A DNA stretch of 64,000 nucleotides. Origin: Kingdonia uniflora. Taxonomy: Eukaryota > Streptophyta > Magnoliopsida > Ranunculales > Circaeasteraceae. Location: positions 1-64,000 of the forward strand of contig JACGCM010002837.1 in the NCBI GenBank assembly GCA_014058105.1. Direction: 5' to 3'. The stretch's first letter is position 1; every line of letters begins with the position of its first letter. This document shows positions 21,021-33,240 of this stretch, piece by piece. The notes under the pieces are model-generated. The model had not been told where the DNA came from. It made no database searches and worked only from the letters and a program-made list of their open reading frames with translations. A program made the position numbers and the translations under genes.

Positions 21021-24000
21021 CATGCAAGAAATCAAAACAGTCAGAATTATAATGATGGAAAATGTTAAGCATCTACAATAAAACTACTACCCGATTAGTC
21101 ATTAAAAAAAGATGGTAATTACATGTTAAAACCCTTCTCTCAACAACCTCCCGGTATTCTTGATGGATGTTTTCCCTTAAAATCTGTTATATTATAGTGG
21201 TTGTAAGTGAAAAAGTTAAAAGAAGAAAAAGGATAAAACAAAATAAAAACCTAGACACCAAGAAGCTTTGGTAAGAAAAATACCTAAAATTCATCCATCT
21301 TATCTTTCAACTTTTTTTTTCAAGGCACTGGAGTTCATACAAAGGTTTTTATTAGGTTGGCCATAATTACGCAAGGAAAAAGACAGACAGAAAATAGTAA
21401 CCTTGAAAGCCACATATATTTGATGAGTATGCCCAAGTAGTTAAATATAAACACTGAAATAAATGTTCATTGACAAATCCACGGAAATCGTAAAACTTCC
21501 TCGTGGTAGAAGTGATATTTCAATTAGAGTGCTAGATATTGGAAATGATCAAAATATCATGGAAAATAGGGAGTCAGGTGAGAACAAAAAAATGCCAAGT
21601 ACTTTTTGCAGAAAGTAAAACCTGAAATTAACCCCTCAAGACACCGAGGTGCAAGAAGTGGATCGGCAGTTGATTATGATTGAGTTTCTTTACTGTTTAT
21701 TGGGACTTGAGAATGGTAAGTTATTTGGTTGAGGCTAACTTGATTTTTCTTTGTTGCAGAGCGTTCAATGATCTATTTACTTGGGCTGTCATTGGGATGT
21801 ATCAGGCAAATGAAAAACACAAAATGGAGATATTTGGGTGGATGTGGTGTACTTTTATCCGCATGTGCCCTATATACTCGAAAGAGAGTAATTAAACCCA
21901 TCTCCCGCATCAGTACCCATGTCTGTATCCACACATTGACATCATGACTTCAATAAAACCATGTTTTAGCAATGAGTAGGAGAAGTTTCACGCATTTTAC
22001 TCATTCGCATAACTTGATTGGTTGGGAGTTGGAGATATTACAAGGTCAAATCTAAGACTGACAAAGTTCTTTACAAACTTGACAAGCTTTTGGTAGATAT
22101 TTGATTAGAGGTTCATTTTGTAATTTTCTTGGATAATTTTCACGGAATCTATTCGGATGATGTGCTTATCTATAGACTAGTTACGTGGCAAAATATAAGC
22201 ATTTGCCTTTCAGGTTTGAGCACATACGGTTCCAATTGAGTTGATTCTAAAGAGCAAAGAATGGTGGAATTTTTTTTGATGAATATTCTTTTTTCTTGTT
22301 TTTTTGAGAAGAACTATATAAGATTCTAATAGCTTTCGATGAGTCTAAGGACCACATATTGGTATAATTTGTGGTAATCCGTCTTCAACATAGTGGCAGT
22401 GGTCAAAGATGGTATTTTCTTGAAGCTGGGATTCGATGATTTAATTTTGGCAAGATGAATGGCAGTTTTTCCTAGCATCTATCAACTTTCCAACTTCGGA
22501 CGAATACTTACGGAAGCTACTAAGAAGAAACATCATTAAAAATCTAAACAGGTATATATTTTCAAGGAGTTCTAATAATTTGGAGATTGATGAGATTGTA
22601 GCTTTGGGTCATCACATTAATTTTTTAAAGATTGGAAGATTGATGATATGGCATCTATTATGTTTGTGCTTCTTCATAGTAATAGCCACTAGAAAATCCA
22701 ACAATGGGAGCTTGTCATTTCAAAGGTCACTAGCAATTGGGCACACGCGATAAATAATTTGAAAATTTATTATATATGTTGGCAATTTTAAGATTTCTCG
22801 TGGGAAAAAAGAAAGAGAGTAAGATTTATTGTAATGTTGTTACGCTTAGGTTTATTATTATGCTGTGTACGCTCGAGGTTTGAGGCTTGGTATTTACACT
22901 CGAATATTCAAAACATTTATCATTTGCCAAGAAAGTATTTGTGCATTGGGTTCTTATTATCCTGACGTTGTCTTAGTTTTAATGTCACATTTTCATCCAT
23001 TAATGTTACATTTTCAAATGCATTCGCCAATTTAACAGAGTCAAAGCTAAATGTGCATCAAGTTTTATCATAGGAACTATTTGAGGTTTGTACTAGTGTG
23101 GCTTGAACCATTGAGGTTTGTAGATTTGATGATGCAGATTCATGTATTGGATGCTAAAAGAGTAAAACCAATTGACTCCTCTAGTAACGTTTTAGTTTTA
23201 TTTGGGAATTAAAGTACAAGATTGTTCTCTCAGTAGAAGTTCTATTCCTCAAATCTGGAAACATTTTCATGTTATTTCCATTATATAGCTTTGATAAGGA
23301 GGGTGTTATCTTGTCCCCTTTTGTCATGGCGACTAGAGTTAACTTGAAAGAGTGAGAGAAAGGTAGAGGAAGCTTCAGATAGAGATTGAAATAAAGTTTC
23401 AGGGCTACCCATGCATCGACTATGACAAAACTATATATGACGGAAATCTTAGTTTAACTTATCATTGAAACACAAGTGTTCAAAAGTTACAATTAGGCCT
23501 TAAAAATGAAAACTAAACAATTCCATAAAAGAAGAAATATGAACTTTTTTAATTCCCTAAAGGAGAAAAATTCTATTTGATTTCATTGTAACTTGCTATC
23601 AAACTTGGAATTAAGAAGGTGCCCATTATTACAGATACACTACAGTCTTAAATGTACATGAGGCTTTGTTGCAGGTCATACTCACTTGAATGAGCAGCAA
23701 TCTAACATAATAAAAAGAAACAATGTCGGCCTTCAAGGACATACATCGTAAGAGAGACAGAGGGGTCCTGAAAATGTTAAGTTTTGCTTTCATGATCATA
23801 GTTTCAGGTCCTAATCAGGGGATCTTCCTGCATAAGAGTTCAGACTTCTTTGAAAGGTGTATACAGTAATTAGAACTTATAATTTGTAGACAATATTTAT
23901 TACAGCTGGGAAGGAATCAAAACTATTGGCTGATAGTTTTCATTAAATACATTTGAAAATATTATAATTTACATGAACACACAATTTCAAGCACATTACA

Positions 24001-24609
24001 CATTACACATTATTGCCACTATATATTTTCTGGCTCCATCCCTACTAAACCTCCCAGTTTCTGTAAAAAGAGTTGAAACTACAATAGAAACAAGGATATC
24101 ATACTGAACCAGGGATGCTCATAACACAATAGAATTGCTAAGGCAAACCCGAGATTGTAAATGATCTCATAAGAGATGACAAAGAGCAAGTAATTCAAAG
24201 TTACTAAACTGCCACAAATTGCATTGAGTAACACAATGAAGGTGAAAGTTCTTCCCTGTTCTACACTCCGAGGCCGAATAAAAGCAAGAAATTTCAACTC
24301 TCAAATATCCAAGAACCCTTTTGAGGCCTTAAAATTTGGATTATGTGGCCTACAACCGACTCGTGTACAGTTGATCTTGTGTGCTAACTAATAAAACCAC
24401 CTCACTACACTCTTCAATACATACTTCTTATTCTTCCACTAATTTTATCAAGTTCAAGAAGGAGCTCCTTTTGTACCTTTTGATTCTCGAGACGGGTTCT
24501 TGAGATCGGGTATCAATAGCATAAAACCCTGTATAGTGTACTTACAGTTGGAGTGAAGTCTCTGTCATTTATACTTTGAAGAAGGTGGACTATAAGAGTT
24601 CTCCTGACC
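21021..24609. other. Intergenic, no gene recognised
   Basis: About 3.6 kb of A+T-rich DNA on the far side of element K. I find no protein motif on either strand. The longest frames (21680-21895 plus, 24079-24297 minus) are short; the latter is hydrophobic, with a possible membrane segment, but has no family signature. This may be the original host flank upstream of the NPH3-like gene, including its promoter just before 24600. Confidence 0.45.
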
Positions 24610-25868
24610 ATGGATGCTCCAAGTCCCAAATCAAGTTCTCTGACATTGAGTCCTTACTCGTCTCCAAATGTTGCAGCCCTGCTGAAGATCAGAATAATGG
24701 CATGGTAAATAAAACATTTATGCTTGCAAAGCTTTTTTATATGTTAACGCATAATAGTTTAGTTGTTCTGAAACTAATATGTTATTTCAGGAGCAAAGAA
24801 ATAGGTTTACCTGTGTCAATACGTGTTCGAGTAGGCGGCAGAGTCTTTCATCTTCATAAGGTGAGAAGAAATAGAGAACAAGAGGCCATTTTTTTAATTT
24901 CGCAGTTTATAACCATGTTTCTCATTTGTAATAATACCCTTTGATTTCCAAGAGCGGATACTTCAAGAAGGCACTACACACCTTGGCAGAGATCGAGTTA
25001 CCACATAATTTTTTTGGAGGGCCAAAAGTTTTCGAAATGGTAGTCCTCTTAACTTATGGTTCCTCCACTCTCATTGACCCTTTCAATGTTGCATTGCTCA
25101 GATGTGCAACAATATTTCTAGAGATGAACGATGATTACGGTTCGAGAAATCGCTGTGAATGCTCAGATCTTTATCTAAACCAAGTTGTGTTACAAAGTTG
25201 GGATGATACTCTAATCGTTTTTCAAAAATGTCGTACTCTTCTCCCTTTGTCATAAGAACTTTTAATCGTGAGTCGTTGTGTTGAGTCTCTTGCTTTCATG
25301 GCTTGTATGGAGATTCTTGATCACGAATGTAGACGTAAAACACCTATTATTACCTTGGAGCATTTAGCTAGTCAAGCTTGGAGTTGCGAGACTGTGAAAG
25401 AAGTTGCTAGCCAAGATTTATGAATCAAGGATTTAATTGTTCTTCCCTTTGGGACCCTGAGAAGACAAGGGATGAAGGAGAAATATGTTAGTCCCATAAT
25501 CGTTTTCTATGCAAACAAATGGGTTCTTTCGAAAAAGACCCATCAGTTTTGGGAGAACATAAATGATACAGAGGACAAGGTTTCAATAATCTTACAAGGT
25601 ATTCTTGATTTGATCCCTATGAGAGAAAAGGTGAGTAGAGTCATTCCAGTGGGGTTTTACTTCTCCTTGTTAGCAAGAGGTCTCCATTTGGTTTAAAAGG
25701 TGACAGTATGGCAAAGTTGCAAGATCAGATTACAGCTTCACTACATTTGACAGTAGTCGGCGATTTTCTTCTTCCGGAAGGTGAAACAGAATCTATTTTA
25801 TCCAGTGAACAGTATATAGTCTCAACAAGCATATCACCTTGTAGAAATACAGGACATGTGCTTTGAGA
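24610..25868 (+). pseudogene. NPH3/BTB-POZ family gene, decayed
   Basis: Exon 1 (24610-24704, MDAPSPKSSSLTLSPYSSPN) and exon 2 (24791-24860, SKEIGLPVSIRVRVGGRVF) join in phase across a GT-AG intron. They resemble the start of NPH3-family BTB proteins; the closest I know is Arabidopsis At5g48130. The next exon (about 24936 onward) has lost an obvious acceptor AG. It reads SGYFKKALHTLAEIELPHNF, YGSSTLIDPFNVALLRCA, LYLNQVVLQSWDDTLIV, then a TAA at about 25252, VSRCVESLAFMACMEIL and a TGA at about 25420. An in-frame gap follows before LRRQGMKEKYVSPIIVFYAN, and a frameshift near 25695. The rest of the NPH3 domain is missing. Such proteins serve as adaptors for CUL3 ubiquitin ligases in light signalling. 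Introns show it is not a retrocopy. Confidence 0.8.
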
Positions 25869-28800
25869 TCATTAACTTTTTCCTTTATAATTTATGTAGT
25901 TTTTATGTACTACTTAGCATTTGAGAAGGGAGAAAATATTTCTATAATTGAATGGATAGATTTTGAATTTATATGTACAAGCACAATGTTAACCATCTTT
26001 TGTACATTTGTTCTTACAGGCGGACATCTGCCAACTGGAAATAGATCAACGTAAAATTAATGTACTTGCAAGAGAGTACTACGTTGTTATAAAGAGGAAG
26101 AATAAGCCAATTATCTTATTGCATCTAATTTCCTAACTGTCCAATTTTTCTATTTCTTATCGTATTCGGAAGTGTGATATGCGTTTGTCCTCGAGATATT
26201 TGACATGTAAATTTATATGCATATCGATGACACTTTACGACCATTATCTGCCAGACAGTGGTGATTTCATGTCTAGAGAGGTACAAATATTGTTCTACAC
26301 TTTTGAGGGTTTAATCTAATGTTTTAACCCTTGACTCATCTTTTTGTTTATCTCAGACATGTTTTTTTTTTTGTGCAAATAGGGATTTTATTTATGTAAA
26401 AAAGAAAGCAAACAGGAGAGGAACATACAAAAAGGGCAGGAAAAGATGTCAAAAAGTGACCCCACGTCGTCTATCTTTATGGAGGATGAGGAGGTAGGTT
26501 TTGTGCTTGATAAGGGGATCGAAATGAAAAATCTACTTTTGACTGAGTTTTTTTTTCTTTATGTGGTAATTAGATTAGGTTAGTTTTTGCATTTGACTGG
26601 TGGTCATATTTGAAACTCTGATATCTTTGGTCTTGGACCTATAGGAAGAAGTGAATGTTAATATCTGGCGTGTGAGTGTACGAGTGAATGAGGGTGATAA
26701 GTATATTAATTGTTATTTAAAGAGCAAAAAAGAGAAAAGGATGAATCAGGAATGATCTACGTTTACGTCAATAAATAACAAGGCATGCCTCAATTTCTAT
26801 ACAATCAAATCGGGCCTGATTATGTTCACAATTACGCAAAATAGTGTCAAACACTTCAAGCATTTTAGAACGGTCAAATGTCCGAAAGCAAAAAGGAATG
26901 AAAACTTAACATTTACCTTCAGTATCTTGTTTATTACTTTTGATAGGGCTGATTTGAGGTCCGCGGGATGTAATTCCTCTCCTTCATAAATAGCAGTTAA
27001 TTCTTCAAAACTTCTTCAGGTCCTGGTAAAGAAGAGACAACAAAGAACCAAAGATTCAAATTTGATTATTTCAGAGTTTCTAAAGAAAAACACCACAATT
27101 AGTTTAAGAAGGGGGCTTGCGTAAAAAGTCAAGTTTGGATAGGTGGTGTAGAAGAACTTGTTAATCTTGATCAAGGGAGGGAAGGTAAAAAACTTTAACT
27201 AATGCAAGTCAAAATTATAAATATGTCCAGAGGATAAAGTTTGACAGATACTCACTTGTTTCTGCCATTCTTCTCACTTCACTCTACTTCAAAAGTTCCA
27301 AACCATGGGAGGATAATGTATTTGATGTACTCCAAACATGGATTTCCTTTTAGAATCTTGGGAGGACAGAAAGCCTTTTTAATCTTTTAATCCAAATTGA
27401 CTTTCTTAATAAATTGATCCCCTATTGTTTCACGCAATTCATATACAATTTTTTTTTGTTTTTATTATTAACACTTTCTTCAAATCCTTAGAACCCCTAT
27501 TTGGAAATAGAGGTCAAAAATGCTTTATGTACTAGTGAGGACATTAATGGATTTAATCCACAATCTTCTCCAGATGGATCATAGAGTGGAGGAATACAAA
27601 ATTTAGAGTCACGAACAAGATAAAAATTAAATTACTGAAAACTTTAACGACTATGACATTCGTTTTTAAAGAAGTCTATAAAATATTCGAAGTGGAAAAC
27701 TAAAAGCTATCATGCCAGGATCCATCTCAATGATAAGATATCCTCCGATAGATATCTCCTCCCTCGTTATCAAAATCATTGATTCGCTGATCTCCAACCG
27801 TGACACCTGAACTAAGATTTTCCACCTTCTGCCATTGGTGACTTCTTAGAAGAAGAAAAAGTAGGTGATACTATCACCTTCTTTAAGCTCGATCTATATT
27901 ATTTTCTTCTGGCTGATTTCCTCGAGTTCTGATAGTACTTGAACTCTCTTCTACATACTCTATCTTCAAAGAGGAAGTTAGAAATCTACTCATTAGCTTC
28001 CCAGACACGGATACAAAAAAAAAAAAAAAAAAATTTACTCAATCCCACCTTCCCATTAAGATAGACCTCAAAGCTCCAATTGTAAGATTTTCTTCTTGAG
28101 GGCTTTAAGCTTAAGCATGAAGACCTTCCCTGGTCTACGAGTAAAAGAGAATAACACCTACCTATCGTCGACTTAGTTACTTAAGTGATCAAACTTGAGC
28201 TACATGTTTTAAGCTTTGAAAGACACCCACTTGTGAACTTTGAGACTACATTCAAGAAGCAGAAGAAAATAATCAGACATCAGACTTGTAAATAGCATTT
28301 TGAACTTGAAGAGCATAAATCTCACACTTTTTTAATCTTGTCTATAGACTGAGCAATGAGAGGTCTTTTTTTCAGGAAAAATGGGAGAGCAGTTTAGGGA
28401 ATTCGACAAGTAGATCGATAAAGAACAAAATAATTGATCTTTTGTTCCTGTGAGCATCAAACCGTGTAAACATTTCTTAAAAGAATCTCATTTCACTAAC
28501 GCCCTCACAGACACCAATGGGCATGCCAACAGCTTATGATACCGGCAAACTCTATAAAAACTAAAAAAAAATCATAACCATCTGTAGGCCCATTAACCAT
28601 TGTAGTCACAAGAGAACTATGAGTCCAAATAATTCCCATAAATAGAAACTTGATAAGGCTTCAATAAGAATTTTAACCGTAATGGTGCTCAATTTCTACA
28701 TGATCTAAATCTCACATCTCGTAACCACGAGCTTGCAATTCTCTCCGAGGAGTACCTTGTTTCTACCAGATCCCATTACCTACACCAGCATCCACAAAAT

Positions 28801-28903
28801 CTAACTTGGTTCTTCTGTAGCTTAAACCTGAATCTATACTTAGAAATAAACCTCTTCGCTATAATAGTTATAGCCAATAGATATATATGTAGTCTCTAGG
28901 TTC
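25869..28903. other. Intergenic, no gene recognised; one possible stray exon and an A19 tract
   Basis: About 3 kb of A+T-rich DNA. At 26018-26130 an AG acceptor-like site is followed by an open stretch (ADICQLEIDQRKINVLARE) that looks coding, but I cannot tie it to the NPH3-like gene. A run of 19 A residues lies at 28015-28033. It could be a poly(A) tail of a non-LTR insertion, but I see no coding beside it. Confidence 0.4.
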
Positions 28904-29386
28904 TGTTAGGGATAGACAATAGTGATCAAATCGTAGTTTGGGCTTGACACTGTACTGGGGGAGGGCACCACTCAACTAGCTCTGGGTTCCTCTCGTATCT
29001 CTGGTTCTCTCAGAGCTCGTTGAGGAAGAGTGAGTAGCATGGGGAAGAAGAAAAGAGAAGAAGAAGACCTTTCGTTTGTTCCTTTCATACTATTTATAGT
29101 GAGGCTTGACCTAGGAGCACTCCTGCTTGCGTGCCTGGGGAGATTCCCAAGTTACCCTTCTAGGGCCACCTGGCTGGGTCGTCGTCGGTAACGTCGTTTG
29201 GTTGTTGGTACTTGCTCGTTCTGCGAGGAGTCTTATAATGTTGCTTTGCTTCCCTTTCTTGTACTATGCGTGTTGGGCGGCCGATGGTATCGCACGTCGG
29301 TCGTCCTGTCTTCTCGTGGTCGTTTCAATAACTTTGCCCGTTCCTACGACTTTCCCTTCCACTGCTAGCGGGAACGTGCTCCCACA
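28904..29386 (-). repeat. Putative 3' LTR of element M (483 bp)
   Basis: The plus strand reads TGTTAGGG...TCCCACA, and right behind it comes the complement of a G-rich polypurine tract. That is the edge of a minus-strand element's 3' LTR. A TATA-like CACTATAAATAGT lies on the minus strand at about 29090-29101. It does not resemble the LTRs of B, C or E (TGTAGGGGCC...TACTACA), so M is a distinct element. No 5' partner was seen. Confidence 0.55.
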
Positions 29387-29400
29387 ATCGCCCCCCCAGG
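29387..29400 (-). promoter_or_regulatory. Polypurine tract of element M
   Basis: The minus strand reads CCTGGGGGGGCGAT directly before the TGTGGGAG that opens the LTR. G-rich tracts next to the 3' LTR are usual in Tat-like elements. Confidence 0.6.
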
Positions 29401-29670
29401 TCTGGCTCACGGAGAGGGAGATCAGGGGTAGTAGCCTCTCTGTTCTCTGGTCGTTAGGAAGAATCCTGGTGGACTTGGTCGTGTTATTGGGTCGTGGAAG
29501 GATATGAGGGTTTAGTGGGTCGTTGGGAGAAGGAAGGTTTTTGTAGCCACATGGCAACACGTCAGCTGAGGCGTTGGGCAGTGGGAAAGGTGCTGCAATA
29601 AATGTGATTTGATGGCGTGTGGCGTATCGTGCATGTGTCAGCGTGTCCCATTATTAATGGTGGGGTCTGC

Positions 29671-30800
29671 TTATTAAATATACCCACCTCTACGCCTCTC
29701 TCATCATAAAACGTTAGTTTTGAACCTCTGCTTGCGTCTCTCTAAAATTTTTATTAACTTTTGTTGTGTTTTCCTTTTGAATTCTTTCAAACTTTGATTG
29801 CGTACCTTGCGATTATTCCCTTGCCGTGCGTGTGGTCTTCCCTGTTGTTCGTGTTGTTGACGTGAGGCGGAGGTTGCAGAGTTTGTAGTTGCTGCCATGT
29901 GCGAAATTGCCGGTGAGTTTCCTTGTCTTCTCTCTTGTGTAATTGTACTTTTTTCTTGAACTTGGGGTATAGTCTAAGTGAGTTGGTCCTCTTTGGTTCC
30001 AATTCTTGATTTTCTTGCTATAAAACTTGATTATGAATAAACTGCTCCGTACTGCTAGTCGTCATTGGGGCACCATTGATAGATAGTCGTATTGGGCCCC
30101 GTCAGTGGCTGTGCTGGTAGCTGCTCCGACTGGGGCCTCAAATTTGGGGCTGAGACGTCGTGACGGATTTTTTTAAGCGTCACGGAGTTGTGGCCACCCG
30201 TATCGACTGAGCCAGTGGTGGTAGGGGGGTTTAGCTGTTTTTTGTGGTACCCTAGTAAATTTAGGTGGCGTTGTACCCTTTGTACCCTTAGGGTAAGCCT
30301 GACGTTTAACCCTGGCTCGTGCAGGGACGTTCGGTCGTTGGCAAAGAAGTGGTTTATTTGACGAGCTTAGGAATGGTCATTTCTGACGGCGAGTCGTCGA
30401 GCGAGCGTACAATGTCCATGCCACCAGGGGTCATGCCTGCAGAATAGGTAGGTGGTCACGACTACGAGGTCAGAACATCGAGGCCTCGTGACTTGCAAGC
30501 AGAGTCGTAGGCTGAGTACATGGTCCGGGGGAGGGTACCTGGTGATTTTTCGCACGAGGCCACAATTAGTGGTCGGACGTATGGGGCGTCAGAGATATTT
30601 TGGCCATACCCGAGCGAATGGAGGTTGCCTGCTTCCTTGTCGGACTATGAGAGTCCTGGGATAAAGATGAAGTTTCTGGATGATATAAACGAGTGGGAGA
30701 GGGCTCGTGGGGGTAGTAACTTTATGTGGCTCGACTGCCAAACTTTGACGCCCAACCAGTGCATCGTGTACTTTGGGCAGTTTGAAGCAGGGCTTGGGTT
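29671..30800 (+). pseudogene. Element M antisense gene, 5' part
   Basis: A TATA-like TTATTAAATATAC (29671-29683) is followed by a leader, a possible first exon ending GCCG at about 29911 (GTGAGT donor) and an exon starting near 30371. That exon reads MVISDGESSSERTMSMPPGV, two stops (30447 and about 30510), then SEIFWPYPSEWRLPASLSDY and CIVYFGQFEAGLGFPV. The last motif aligns with CCYLAQFDYGLTLP of the antisense gene of F, so this is the N-terminal part of the same kind of gene. It runs opposite to element M's own strand. At about 30800 it is joined to RT sequence of element B, so the coiled-coil part is gone. Confidence 0.6.
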
Positions 30801-31955
30801 CCCAGTGAGGTCCTGGATGTGTGTGCGTTTCTGGAGGCTCTTACACAACATGTCATCGATGTAAACTTCGACCGACTTGCCTAGCAGAGTTCTGAACATG
30901 TTGGTGTCAAGGCGCTGATAAGTGGCGCTGACATTTTTAAGGCCAAACGGCATACCATTAAAGCAGTATAAACCGTGTTCTGTAATTAAGGAAGTTTTAA
31001 GCTGATCATCTGGGAGTAGGGGTACCTGATTGTATCTTGTGGCCGCATCCATCATCGAAAGACGTTCATGACAGGCTGTGGAATCCAGCAGTGCTGGAAT
31101 GAGTGGTAGCGGAAAGCTATCCTTTGGAGTATGCTTGTTGAAATCTGCGAAGTCGACGCAGATTCTGATTTTGCCGTTCTTCTTGGGACAACTACAATGT
31201 TGGAGATCCAATCAGCGTACTCAATTTCTCGAATGAACCCTGCTTGAAGAAGCTTATCGACCTCAAGGTTGACTGCTTCTTAGAGGCGGGGGGCGAGGGT
31301 GCATTTTTTTTGTCTGATGGGAGTTGAATCGGGGATAAGATCGAGATGGTGACATGCACGGTTGGGGTCGATCCCTGTCATCTCCTATAATGCTCAGGCG
31401 AAGACATCTTTGTTTTTCTGGAGAAAAAGTGTGAGTTCGAGGGTTTCGGTCTCGTCGAGGAGAGTACCGATGTAGGTACCTCGACCAGGGCCATCGAGCT
31501 CAATATAAATAGTTGGCTTGACAGTCGTGTCCAAGGGGGTTGGAGGATATAAGCGAAGAAGGGGGAGTTTCAGTAATTGCTATTGTTGGCTGGCTAACCA
31601 ACTTGTGGGTCTGCTCGATTTCTGGGTGTTCACAAGTTCGAGCCAGCTTCTGAGAACCTTTTATTTCCCAGGTACCAAGAGGGGTGGAGAATCGGAGAAC
31701 CTGGTGATATGAGGAGGGGATGGCCTTCATGGCATGGAGCCAGTCACGCCCCAAGATGCCGAGGTATTCTGATTTCTTGTCTACGGCAAGGAAATTAGTC
31801 TGCAGGGTGACGGGGCCGGTGGTGACCAGGATACAAAGTCGGCCTACTGCAACTTTTGTTAAGCCGTTGAATCCTTTGAGTTCAACGTTGGCGGGGGTGA
31901 TGATCTTGACCTTGTCCATGGATGTTTTTCTGCCAATCAGTGACGTCTTGATGTC
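30801..31955 (-). pseudogene. Element B protease C-terminal half and RT
   Basis: The frame 31500-31979 starts inside protease (IITPANVELKGFNGLTK, YLGILGRDWLHAMKAIPS) and runs into the protease-RT linker. RT follows with stops and a shift at about 31190: ICVDFADFNKHTPKDSFPLP, SMMDAATRYNQVPLLPDDQ, MPFGLKNVSATYQRL and the catalytic VYIDDMLCKSL. The active-site aspartate part of protease is absent. RT breaks off after THIQDL. Confidence 0.85.
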
Positions 31956-32115
31956 ACTGACGTTCGATGTTGAGCTCAAGCTGGCGCTGTTCTCTGTCCA
32001 AACGATGTCGTTCCTCGGCTTTGGAAAAGTGTTGTGCCATTAAAGCAAGCTGGGCAGCAATTCTTTTTGGAGTGGGGTCTGCTACGGTGGAGTTTGAACG
32101 GAGGGTGGGGGCCAT
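31956..32115 (-). pseudogene. Element B gag N-terminal remnant
   Basis: The ATG at 32115 begins MAPTLRSNSTVADPTP and continues into a charged coiled stretch (KAEERHRLDREQRQLELNI). This matches the first residues of gag in C, D and E. It then breaks near 31960 and joins protease sequence in another frame. A run of 13 G bases on the plus strand (32137-32149) lies in the leader. Confidence 0.75.
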
Positions 32116-32213
32116 TTGAGGAGGATTGCGAGAATTGGGGGGGGGGGGGACAGAGAAAACCTCAGGTAAAATCTATTGCTGAAGAGTTGGGTTTGACTAC
32201 AGATGGCGCCAAA

Positions 32214-32945
32214 TGTAGGGGCCTGGCTTCGGGATAGATGAAGTTGGCTTTTACACCACTGGGATATAATCTACGACCAGAGGTGTTCTAAGTGTATGTG
32301 GTGTGTGATTAATGCTACTAGGAGAAAAACTTAGCGTGGAAACTCCTGAATGTGTAAAAACCACGACCTCAGACGAGGATTTTGAACTGTAGATTTATTA
32401 CTGTAAGGAACTCGAGGGTCGATTACTTCGAGCCGTATGACATAGTCGAAGGTAATTTGCTGGGGATGGGAGAGTTTAGGGGAGAGATTTTGTAACCCTT
32501 CTATGGTTTCTCATTTGCCCTATTTATAGAACAGGGGATACTGAGTCATCACGAAGGGTAGAGTTACATAAATGCCCTTCGACACGACAATCTTGCTCGA
32601 CACGGCTGGCAGACCTAACACTGTCACCTCTGACATCCTGACACTGTCATGTCTGGCGGCGGTGGCCTGATACCTGGCTTGTCGAGCCTGTCACTGTAGC
32701 TATCGAACGACGGATTTGTTATTTTGTCTGATGTGATCTTCCTCTGTACTACTCGTCTGTTTACTGTGTTTCATTCTCTTTATGTTGGGCTACATACTGG
32801 GTGTCCTTCAGTATCCTCGGTAGATGGCCTCGACAGGGTCCTCGAAGGTCTTGAGTCTTCGAGGGCGCTGTTGCTATTATGTGTGGGCTTCGAGCAGTCT
32901 GTCGATGGTTCGACTGGGGTCGAAGGCTGCGAGCAGGCTACTACA
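32214..32945 (-). repeat. 5' LTR of element B (732 bp)
   Basis: The plus strand reads TGTAGGGGCC at 32214 and GGCTACTACA at 32945. The same two ends mark the LTRs of C and E, so they are one family. PBS sequence (TTTGGCGCCATCTGT on the minus strand) lies just inside at about 32199-32213. A TATA box (CTATTTATAGAAC on the plus strand) lies at about 32520-32531. Confidence 0.85.
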
Positions 32946-33240
32946 AAAGCCAATCGAGCCCGAGAATACTAAGGTATTCAAATCTCTTGTTGACCGCAAG
33001 GAAGCTGGTTTGCAGAGTAACAGGGCTAGTGGTGATAGGGAGGATGATTCGTCCAATGGCGGCCTCTGTAGAGCTATTGAAACCCTTGAGTTCCATATTG
33101 GCTGTGTTGATAAAGTCAGACTTCTTCATAGCTTTGACAGTTTTGAGGAATAGGAGGTCAGCGGCACTGCCACTGCCGACCAAGATGGTATGGAGGATAA
33201 TATGGCCGACCTTGATCATGAGGACTAAGGGGTCAAAATG
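32946..33240 (-). pseudogene. Element C protease
   Basis: The minus-strand frame reads MIKVGHIILHTILVGSGSAAD, then NMELKGFNSSTEAAIGRI and FEYLSILGLDWL. The family active site D-T-G is changed to G-S-G, so the catalytic aspartate is lost. The coding ends at the LTR of B. Confidence 0.8.

Larger units (their letters stand above)
30801..32945 (-). mobile_element. Element B: minus-strand Tat-like Ty3/gypsy, internally deleted
   Basis: Starting from a 732 bp 5' LTR the order on the minus strand is PBS, gag start, then directly the flap half of protease, then RT, ending at about 30801 where the antisense gene of M begins. Most of gag, the protease active site, RNase H, integrase and the 3' LTR are missing. 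The LTR right edge (TACTACA, 32945) lies inside the protease coding of element C, so B probably inserted into C. Confidence 0.8.

Noticed and set aside
24079..24297. Hydrophobic minus-strand frame that could be a membrane protein
   Set aside because: At 72 codons, with no family motif, no homologous exon nearby and A+T-rich context, there is not enough to call a gene.
26018..26130. Last exon of the NPH3-like gene
   Set aside because: An acceptor-like AG and an open stretch exist, but the residues do not match the C-terminal part of this family as I know it, so it is only mentioned as a stray open stretch.
28015..28033. A19 run as the poly(A) tail of a retrocopy or SINE
   Set aside because: I found no coding, no internal Pol III promoter boxes and no flanking duplication that I could support.
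29127..29560. Open frames on both strands, 98-126 codons
   Set aside because: They overlap the putative LTR and PPT of M and have no domain; G+C-rich LTR sequence gives long frames by chance.
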